A stretch of DNA of 12,787 nt from Deltaproteobacteria bacterium (lineage in GTDB: Bacteria > Desulfobacterota_C > Deferrisomatia > Deferrisomatales > JACRMM01), in the NCBI GenBank assembly GCA_016218905.1, contig JACRCS010000704.1, forward strand, positions 1-12,787, written 5' to 3'. This document shows, piece after piece, positions 6,436 to 11,798 of this stretch. The translations under genes and the position numbers were made by a program. The notes below the pieces were generated by a model, which saw nothing but the letters and a program-made list of their open reading frames with translations, had not been told where the DNA came from and did not search any database. Numbering within the stretch: the first letter of the stretch is position 1; the number at the start of each line of letters is the position of its first letter.

Positions 6436-7931
6436 TCAAGATCCTCGTCGTCGACGACGAAGACTTCCTTCTGGAGTCGATGTGCGACTTCTTCCAGCGC
6501 CGCGGCTATGAGACCTACGGGGCCTCCACCGGGGAAGAGGCCCTGGCGATCGTCAAACGCAAGCGCCCGCACATCGTCCTGCTCGACCTCATGCTCGCGC
6601 CCGGCGGCCTGAACGGCTTCAGCGTCCTGAAGTACATCCGGGAGGCGGACCGGACGGTCAAGGTCATCATGATCACCGGCATGGCCATGGACGCCGAGTC
6701 GGCGAGGCGGGCGGCGGAGCTGGGGGTCAGCGACTACCTCCACAAGCCCGTCGACTTCGAGAAGCTGGAGAAGGAGGCGATCCCCAAGATCGGAGCCCAG
6801 CTCTTCGAGGATTTTCGCCGCGAAGCGGACGAGTGCAGGCGCCTCTACGAGGAGCTGAAGGGAGACGTCATCCGGACTATAACGGCCTTGGCGAAGGCGC
6901 TCGATGCCCGCGACCGTTATACTTACGGCCATTCGGAACGGGTGGCCGAGTACGCCGAAGCCATCGCCCGGGAGATGGGACTCCCGGAACAGGAGATCTC
7001 GGACATCCGAATCGGAGGACTGCTCCACGATCTGGGCAAGATCGCGATGTCCGACGAGGTTTTGCGAAAGCCGGGCCGCCTGACGGAAGAGGAGTACGAG
7101 GAGGTCAAGAGGCACGCGACGGACGGAGCGCGGATCCTGAGCACCATACCGCGGCTCGGCCGCGTAGTGGACATGGTCCTGCACCACCACGAGCGCTACG
7201 ACGGCCAGGGTTACCCCCACGGCCTCAATCGGGCAGCGATCCCACAAGGCGCCCAGGTGATCGCGTTGGCCGATACCTTGGACAACGTCGCGTCCTGCAT
7301 TCTTGCCGTCTCCGACTCCTTCGACGCGATGACCTCCCCCCGGCCGTACCGCGCTGCGCGTACGCCGCGAGAAGCGGTCCAGGAGATCCTGCGCTGCAGG
7401 GGCACGCAGTTCGATCCGGTGGTGGTTGACGCCTTCACCAAATGCTGGGAAAAGAACGGCGACGACATGATCACGCGGAGAGATCCGGTCGATTACCGGC
7501 AGTTTCCCGTCCTGCTGGTCGCGAAGGACGAGGAGGTCCTGCAGGAGGTAGCGGGCGCCATGGGGCAGGACCTCGACCTGGTCCTGGCTTCGAGCCCGGA
7601 CGAGGTGGAGGACGCGCTGGAGGACCGTCCCGACATCCATCTCGTGGTCCTCCTGCAGGAGATGCACCAATCGGCGTACCAACGGCTCGTCTCTGCCTCG
7701 GCGAAGAGACACGGGCTGAAGACCAGGATCGCCGTCTACCCCGAGGAGAACGGCTTCCACGGTCAACAGGCGTCCGAAAAGTTCCAGGGGTTCCGCTACC
7801 TGCTCTCCCCTGGACACCCCGAGTCACTGAAGATGCAGATCATGGCAACCCTGGAAGCGGACATCCACCGGCAGGGGACTCCGGCGGCGCGCCGCGACTC
7901 GGCTTCGCAACTTCTGGAGGAGGGCTCATGA
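6432..7931 (+). CDS. Response regulator with HD-GYP domain and degenerate C-terminal receiver
   Basis: A 499-residue protein. The N-terminal receiver (~1-120) has the acidic cluster VDDED, phospho-acceptor Asp52, Thr82 and Lys105. The loop after Asp52 is two residues longer than usual (LMLAPGGLNG). The HD-GYP domain (~145-345) should hydrolyse c-di-GMP. His167, His199-Asp200 with Lys203, His228, His252-His253 and the DGQGYP signature (257-262) are all present. A 14-residue insertion puts two copies of the ALAD/AVSD motif in tandem at 275-302, where family members have one. Residues ~356-485 look like a second receiver that cannot be phosphorylated: the acidic pair reads Lys365-Asp366, the acceptor position is Gln409 and the Lys position is Ser459. 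The first receiver is probably the target of the upstream kinases. The gene is overlapped at both ends, by the kinase before it and the outer-membrane channel after it. Confidence 0.92.
   Translation: MIKILVVDDEDFLLESMCDFFQRRGYETYGASTGEEALAIVKRKRPHIVLLDLMLAPGGLNGFSVLKYIREADRTVKVIMITGMAMDAESARRAAELGVSDYLHKPVDFEKLEKEAIPKIGAQLFEDFRREADECRRLYEELKGDVIRTITALAKALDARDRYTYGHSERVAEYAEAIAREMGLPEQEISDIRIGGLLHDLGKIAMSDEVLRKPGRLTEEEYEEVKRHATDGARILSTIPRLGRVVDMVLHHHERYDGQGYPHGLNRAAIPQGAQVIALADTLDNVASCILAVSDSFDAMTSPRPYRAARTPREAVQEILRCRGTQFDPVVVDAFTKCWEKNGDDMITRRDPVDYRQFPVLLVAKDEEVLQEVAGAMGQDLDLVLASSPDEVEDALEDRPDIHLVVLLQEMHQSAYQRLVSASAKRHGLKTRIAVYPEENGFHGQQASEKFQGFRYLLSPGHPESLKMQIMATLEADIHRQGTPAARRDSASQLLEEGS
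7254..7337 (+). repeat. Possible 42-bp diverged tandem duplication in the HD-GYP core
   Basis: Residues 275-288 and 289-302 align without gaps as two versions of the conserved [IV][IL]A[VL]xDxxDxxxS segment of HD-GYP domains. Ala, both Asp and the final Ser are identical, and most other positions are conservative. Hand comparison gives about half of the 42 bases identical, so any duplication is old. The motif Asp is a metal ligand in characterised HD-GYP enzymes, so two candidate ligands exist. Confidence 0.55.
7916..7924 (+). promoter_or_regulatory. Ribosome binding site fixing the FadL-like start
   Basis: GGAGGAGGG lies just upstream of the ATG at 7928, within the last codons of the HD-GYP gene. 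It selects this ATG, which is followed directly by a signal peptide, over in-frame codons further upstream. The junction is ATGA, a 4-bp overlap. Confidence 0.85.
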
Positions 7932-9259
7932 AGAGGGTTTTCTCGGCGGCAGCGGCGGTCGCGTGTATGCTCGGGTTCGCTGCCCAGGCGCTATCGGGGG
8001 GATTCGCGTTGGAAGAGCAGAGCGTGAGCGGGCTCGGCAACGCCTACGCCGGCGGCGCAGCCGTGGTCGAGGACGCTTCCACGATCTTCTTCAACCCGGC
8101 AGGGCTCACACGCCTGAAGGGGCAGAACGCCGCCGCGGGTGTGCACCTGATCGTGCCGCACGCGCGGTTCGAGAAGGATCTGGCTCTCGACGCAGCCGGC
8201 GCCCCCCTCACCGGGGGAGAAGGCGGGGACGCGGCCGAGAGCCGCCTCGTCCCCAATGCCTACTACGGCGTGACCCTCGGAAGCGGGCTCGCCCTGGGCC
8301 TGGGCGTCTCCGTCCCCTTCGGGCTCTCGACCGAATACCCGAAGGACTGGGTGGGGCGCTATCAGGCCGTCCGGTCGGAGGTTGCGGTGCTCAACCTGAA
8401 CTCCAGCGCCGCGTACCGGCTGACGAAGCGCTGGAGCGTCGGGGCCGGTTTCAATGCGCAGCGGCTCGAGGCGGAGATGACGAACCGGGTGGACTTCGGG
8501 GCGATCCTGGCGCCGACGCTCGGTACCCTCCCCCAATCGGCGGACGGAACGTCCAAGCTCACCGGCACGAACTGGAGCTACGGCTGGAATGTGGGCGCGC
8601 TCTACGAGCTCGGCGACGACACGCGAATCGGACTTGCATACCGCTCCCGCGTGAAACACGACATCGAAGGCGAGGCCGAATTCGACCTGCCCCCCGGCCT
8701 GCCCGCGCCCGCCGCCGACGCCCTGGCGGCGCAGGGCTTTCGTAACGACGATGCGAAGGTGTCGATCACGCTGCCCGACTCCGCGTCCCTCAGCCTCTTC
8801 CATCGCTTGAACCGCCACTGGGCGGCGATGGTCGATCTCACCTGGACCAACTGGAGCACCTTCGACGAGCTTCGAGTCCGGTTCAAAAGCGGTCTGCCCG
8901 ACGACGTCACCGAGGAGCAGTGGGAGGACACTTGGCGCTTGGCCCTCGGACTCACCTATACCCCCTCCTCCGTCTGGACCTGGAGGGCCGGAGTCGCCTA
9001 CGACCAGGATCCCATCCCCGACGCCCGCCACCGGACGCCCAGGATCCCGTCCGCCGACCGGATCTGGACGGCCTTCGGGCTCGGCTATCGGCCCGCGCCC
9101 TGGCTCGGCTTCGATCTCGGCTACGCCCACCTCTTCGTGGCGGACGCGAAGATCGACCGGCAGGTCGCCACCGAGCAGGACGCGCTCAAGGGGGCGCTGC
9201 GTGGGAGCTACGAGCTGTCGGCCGACATCGTCAGCGCCCAGCTCACGGCGAGCTTCTGA
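7928..9259 (+). CDS. FadL/OmpP1/TodX-family outer-membrane transport protein
   Basis: A 443-residue precursor. It begins MKRVF followed by an Ala-rich hydrophobic stretch and a likely cleavage near AQA (19-21), giving a mature N-terminus close to SGGFALEEQS. The family landmarks follow in order: SGLGNAYAGGAA, then the diagnostic FFNPAGLTRL, then a PFGLSTEYPKDWVGRY segment and NLNSSAAYRL. The rest alternates as barrel strands and ends in LTASF, with the C-terminal Phe typical of outer-membrane barrels. Family members are passive channels for hydrophobic molecules such as long-chain fatty acids or aromatic hydrocarbons; the substrate here is not known. The ATG overlaps the stop of the HD-GYP regulator, so the channel is made from the same message as a signalling protein. 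Fatty-acid uptake would fit the acyl-CoA synthetase remnant at the left edge, but that link is speculative. Confidence 0.92.
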   Translation: MKRVFSAAAAVACMLGFAAQALSGGFALEEQSVSGLGNAYAGGAAVVEDASTIFFNPAGLTRLKGQNAAAGVHLIVPHARFEKDLALDAAGAPLTGGEGGDAAESRLVPNAYYGVTLGSGLALGLGVSVPFGLSTEYPKDWVGRYQAVRSEVAVLNLNSSAAYRLTKRWSVGAGFNAQRLEAEMTNRVDFGAILAPTLGTLPQSADGTSKLTGTNWSYGWNVGALYELGDDTRIGLAYRSRVKHDIEGEAEFDLPPGLPAPAADALAAQGFRNDDAKVSITLPDSASLSLFHRLNRHWAAMVDLTWTNWSTFDELRVRFKSGLPDDVTEEQWEDTWRLALGLTYTPSSVWTWRAGVAYDQDPIPDARHRTPRIPSADRIWTAFGLGYRPAPWLGFDLGYAHLFVADAKIDRQVATEQDALKGALRGSYELSADIVSAQLTASF

Positions 9260-9415
9260 TCCCGCAGCCCGTGCCGACGGTGGTCCGGATCGCCCGGATT
9301 GGTGGGCCCGCACGAGGGGACGCTGACAGGTTTGGAAGGTGACCCCAAGAATGTACCTCTTGGCGAGACGGAACCCGCCAAACCGGCTCGCGTCCCCGAA
9401 CCGCGTCCTGAGGCC

Positions 9416-9451
9416 TTGGGACAAGTAAGCTCATTGGGACAGGAGTTACTT
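9416..9451. repeat. Hairpin with TTGGGACA direct repeats
   Basis: TTGGGACA occurs at 9416-9423 and again at 9434-9441. Around the second copy, AAGTAA at 9423-9428 pairs with TTACTT at 9446-9451, and CTC/GAG extends the stem past a bulged G. It lies just upstream of the MITE-like repeat and may be another dispersed repeat fragment. Confidence 0.4.
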
Positions 9452-9491
9452 CAGGTCCTTCCGGAATCTCATTGGCCCGGACCGAAAGGAC

Positions 9492-9598
9492 TGTCTCTCG
9501 CAGAGGCGCAGAGAACGCAGAGAAGACCAAGAGCCGTGATTTGGTTTTTCTCTGTGCCCTCTGTGCCTCTAGGGAGCAAAGCGAACGGGCGAGAGACA
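9492..9598. mobile_element. MITE-like palindromic repeat (no transposase)
   Basis: The ends are perfect 10-bp inverted repeats: TGTCTCTCGC at 9492-9501 and its complement at 9589-9598. Inside, a long stem joins 9502-9530 and 9541-9570 (about 24 of 30 aligned positions by hand, several mismatches being G-U compatible) around a 10-base loop. An 18-base unpaired stretch (9571-9588) lies on the right side. The GCAGAGGCGCAGAG-type core is familiar from dispersed repeats in several phyla, where it gives spurious translations like RRGAENAEK and LCALCAS. There is no transposase and no obvious target-site duplication, so a non-autonomous MITE/REP-like element is the best description. Confidence 0.7.
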
Positions 9599-9647
9599 CG
9601 GCCTTTCCCTTCGTGCCTGAGCCATGCCGCCGGGACCGCTACCCACA

Positions 9648-9676
9648 CAAAAGACTGAAGCTCCTTACTTCAGCCT
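9648..9676 (-). terminator. Terminator of the small secreted-protein gene
   Basis: On the minus strand AGGCTGAAG pairs with CTTCAGTCT (nine pairs including one G-U) around a seven-base loop that contains the TAA stop codon. A short T-run follows (TTTTGTG). It reads as an intrinsic terminator only on the minus strand. Confidence 0.6.
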
Positions 9677-10078
9677 ACCTTGGCCCGATTGACTTTCCAA
9701 AGTTGTGGTGGGAGCACAATCGGCCCAGGTGAATTCCTGGCCGCCGTAGCCGTCCTCGTAGTACCAAGCGGCGTAAGGGTACTTTCCTTTAAGCTTGTAG
9801 GTCAGAACGCAGTTGTCCGAAACGCCTAGAGGGTTCGAGGCAGTCAGCTCCAGGATAATCCCGTCCTGCTGTACGAAGCTACCGGTGATGGGCCACTCCA
9901 CCGCGCCGCAGCCAGCCCCGATTGTAGTTCCGTAGACATAGGTCTGTGTTCTGTCGACGGTAAAATTGTATTGATTCCCGTATTGGTCTTGAAGACATAG
10001 TGTTTGGGCCCGACCCGCGACGACCGCGACAGTCAGGGTCAACGCCAAAGCAAAACCGAGCGACTTCACGAGTCTCAT
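9665..10078 (-). CDS. Small secreted four-cysteine protein, unknown function
   Basis: A 137-residue precursor on the minus strand. The ATG at 10078 is chosen over an upstream in-frame ATG because AGGAGG sits five bases before it and MRLVK begins a clear signal peptide: a hydrophobic run at 7-21 with likely cleavage after GRA (24). The mature part, about 113 residues, is rich in Tyr, Thr, Gly and Gln and has four cysteines (28, 57, 90, 121) that could form two disulfides. Alternating stretches such as QYNFTVD, GIILELTA and CVLTYKLKG suggest a small beta-sheet domain, perhaps lipocalin- or immunoglobulin-like in shape. I do not recognise a family. The base composition looks visibly less GC-rich than the flanking genes and stop choice is TAA, which may mean transfer. 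It has its own terminator and a 278-base gap upstream, so it is probably transcribed alone. Confidence 0.75.
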   Translation of the reverse strand: MRLVKSLGFALALTLTVAVVAGRAQTLCLQDQYGNQYNFTVDRTQTYVYGTTIGAGCGAVEWPITGSFVQQDGIILELTASNPLGVSDNCVLTYKLKGKYPYAAWYYEDGYGGQEFTWADCAPTTTLESQSGQGRLK

Positions 10079-10083
10079 GTCTT

Positions 10084-10089
10084 CCTCCT
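10084..10089 (-). promoter_or_regulatory. Ribosome binding site of the small secreted protein
   Basis: On the minus strand AGGAGG lies five bases before the ATG at 10078, within a purine-rich run. It decides the start, excluding the longer frame beginning at 10114. Confidence 0.8.
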
Positions 10090-10144
10090 CTTCGCAGTGC
10101 GTCTCATTTCCCACTTTCAGTCTTCATCGGTCCGCCTACTTCAC

Positions 10145-10170
10145 GTCCTGGACGCATGTGATGCAAGGAC
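10145..10170. promoter_or_regulatory. Imperfect dyad upstream of the small secreted protein
   Basis: GTCCT at the left edge pairs with AGGAC at the right, and GCAT at 10154-10157 pairs with ATGC at 10161-10164 around a GTG centre. It lies about 67-92 bases before the start codon of the minus-strand gene, where an operator could sit. No convincing -35/-10 pair was found beside it. The rest of 10079-10356 shows no gene. Confidence 0.3.
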
Positions 10171-10356
10171 GGGGCCGAGTGGCCGAAACTCCTGACCCGC
10201 ATTGCCGGCGGTCAGCGGGGACAGCTGCCTGGGGCGCACCTTCTGCCAGGTCGATGAATGATCGCGGCGACAAAGAGGACTGAGGGGGTTGGGTCCAGCG
10301 TTGCCACTTTTGCGCAGTTTTTTGCCCCGCTTGAGGGGAATACTGCTCAGCCCTTC

Positions 10357-11673
10357 CTACTTCTGCTGGGGCTTCACGTACCCCCACTGGATGAGCCGCC
10401 CCATCGCGTACTCGGCCATCGGTCCCTCCTTCACCCCCTCCAGGACGCGAACATACTGCCGGGCCGCCTCCTCGCGGCGCCCCTGCGTCTCGAAGTTTCG
10501 CCCGCGGTAGAACGCGACCTGCGGCTGGCCGGGGACGATCTTTTCCGCCGCCGCGAGGGAGTCGAGACTCTCCGCGTGCCGGCGCAGCTCGAAGGCGGCT
10601 ACTCCCGCTGCGAATTGCGCATGGAAGAGGCCGGGGTAGAGGCTCGCGGCCTTCCGGGCGGAGGCGAGGCCTTCCTCATTCCTGCCTGCCCCGATCTCTG
10701 CCGCGGCGCGCGAGACCCAGATCAGGGCCTCGTCGGGGCCGAGGCGGGTCGCCTCCTCGAGCACCGGGAGGGCTTCCTTGGGTTTGCCGGCGGAGAGGAG
10801 CTTCCGGCCGGCGTCCATCTTGGCGTAGGCGGGCTCGACGGACCTCAGGCGCGCCGTCGCCCTCCGGAACTCGTCGGAGTAGAGGCGTTCGGGAGCCCGG
10901 AGCTCCGGGGGGTAGCGCGAGAGGCGTTGGGTTGCGGCGGTGACCCGCTCGGAGGTGAGCGGGTGGCTCATGAAGAAGGTCTCCACCCCGGTGGGCTCCT
11001 TCTCGTGGGCCGCCATGAGCGCCTGCATCGATTGCACGAAGCCCTCGGGGTTGTATCCTGCCGCCGTCATGTAGTCCGTGCCCAGCTCGTCCGACTGGCG
11101 CTCCTGGTCCCGGCTGTACTTCATGAGCACGGCGCTCGCGGCGACGAGACCGCCCTTCGCGAGGAGGTCCGCGCCCCGGGAGTCCGCCGTCTGGAGCGCG
11201 GCCATGCCCACGGAGGCGAGGACGCCCACGAGCACCTGCCGCGTGTATCCTGCGGCCGCGTGCCGAGCCGCCACGTGCCCCACCTCGTGCGCGAGCACCC
11301 CCGCGAGCTCCGCCTCGTTCTCGAGCCGGGAGAGGAGCCCCCGCGTGACCGAGATCTTGCCGCCCGGGAGCGCGTAGGCGTTCAGCTCCGAGTCGTTGAC
11401 GACGTTGAACTCGTACGGGAGCCCGGGGCGTTGGCTCCGGGCGGCGACCCGCGCGCCCACGCGCGCGACGTAGGCCTGGAGCGCGGCATCCTGGAAGAGG
11501 CCCTGGGACATTTGGGTGTAGAGAGGGTACGCCTCCTCTCCCTGCCTCACCTCCTGCGCCTCGGTCATCAAGCTGAGCTCGGTGCGCTGGGTGACGGGAT
11601 TGACGGCGCACCCCGCGCCGAGGGACGAGAAGAGAGAAACCAGAACGAGGAGCCTACCGCGCTTCTTCCACAC
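10357..11673 (-). CDS. M48 metallopeptidase lipoprotein with TPR repeats (BepA-like)
   Basis: A 438-residue protein starting at GTG (11673) with a weak AGGTG four bases upstream. MWKKRGR plus a hydrophobic run ends in GAGC, so Cys22 is the probable lipidated residue; Leu is at -4 rather than -3, a slight departure from the classic lipobox. Residues ~55-270 form the M48 zinc protease: HEVGH at 129-133 gives two zinc-binding His and the catalytic Glu, and SRDQExxxD gives the third ligand, Glu191. Residues ~285-430 hold about four TPR repeats. This is the arrangement of the periplasmic BepA/YfgC group, which degrades or helps assemble outer-membrane proteins; that role is inferred from the family. 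It is transcribed away from the SoxC-like gene across a 125-base shared upstream region. The 278-base gap downstream argues against an operon with the small secreted protein. Confidence 0.9.
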   Translation of the reverse strand: MWKKRGRLLVLVSLFSSLGAGCAVNPVTQRTELSLMTEAQEVRQGEEAYPLYTQMSQGLFQDAALQAYVARVGARVAARSQRPGLPYEFNVVNDSELNAYALPGGKISVTRGLLSRLENEAELAGVLAHEVGHVAARHAAAGYTRQVLVGVLASVGMAALQTADSRGADLLAKGGLVAASAVLMKYSRDQERQSDELGTDYMTAAGYNPEGFVQSMQALMAAHEKEPTGVETFFMSHPLTSERVTAATQRLSRYPPELRAPERLYSDEFRRATARLRSVEPAYAKMDAGRKLLSAGKPKEALPVLEEATRLGPDEALIWVSRAAAEIGAGRNEEGLASARKAASLYPGLFHAQFAAGVAAFELRRHAESLDSLAAAEKIVPGQPQVAFYRGRNFETQGRREEAARQYVRVLEGVKEGPMAEYAMGRLIQWGYVKPQQK

Positions 11674-11699
11674 GCTGCACCTGCTGAAGTAGAGGTACG

Positions 11700-11743
11700 G
11701 AGGGGCTTATCGTACCAAGGCTCGCGGAGGGAACAAGCCCCTC
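11700..11743. promoter_or_regulatory. 9-bp inverted repeat in the divergent promoter region
   Basis: GAGGGGCTT at 11700-11708 and AAGCCCCTC at 11735-11743 are perfect complements separated by 26 bases. They sit between the divergent M48 peptidase and SoxC-like genes. This could be a binding site for a shared regulator or a leader hairpin. No clear sigma-70 promoter was identified. Confidence 0.4.
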
Positions 11744-11798
11744 AACTCCCCTTGCCGCTGCGTCCGACTCGGTTACGCTGGCGCTCGGGCGAGGAGAG

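Larger units (their letters stand above)
9260..9664. other. 405-base intergenic region between convergent genes
   Basis: No credible gene. The short frames here have no ribosome binding site, and several are translations of a palindromic repeat. The region contains a small hairpin (CCAAGA/TCTTGG at 9345-9363), a hairpin with TTGGGACA direct repeats (9416-9451), the MITE-like element (9492-9598) and the terminator of the minus-strand gene. No clear terminator was found directly after the FadL-like gene. Confidence 0.7.

Noticed and set aside
7958..7968. Lipobox-like VAC in the signal peptide of the FadL-like protein
   Set aside because: Cys13 is in the middle of the hydrophobic core, and barrel proteins of this family are not lipoproteins.
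7991..9424. Minus-strand open frame of 477 codons
   Set aside because: Antisense to the FadL-like gene, which has a signal peptide, family motifs and a C-terminal Phe.
9299..9732. Several short frames of 86-119 codons in the gap after the FadL-like gene
   Set aside because: They translate the palindromic repeat (RRGAENAEK and LCALCAS type strings), which gives known spurious proteins, and lack ribosome binding sites.
10145..10270. Possible c-di-GMP riboswitch upstream of the small secreted protein
   Set aside because: Some GCAAGG and GAAAC-like pieces occur, but not in the order, strand and stem context of the GEMM consensus.
10325..10345. GCCCC/GGGG hairpin next to a T-run, considered as a terminator of the M48 gene
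   Set aside because: The T-run lies on the wrong side for both strands: it precedes the hairpin on plus and gives A residues after it on minus.
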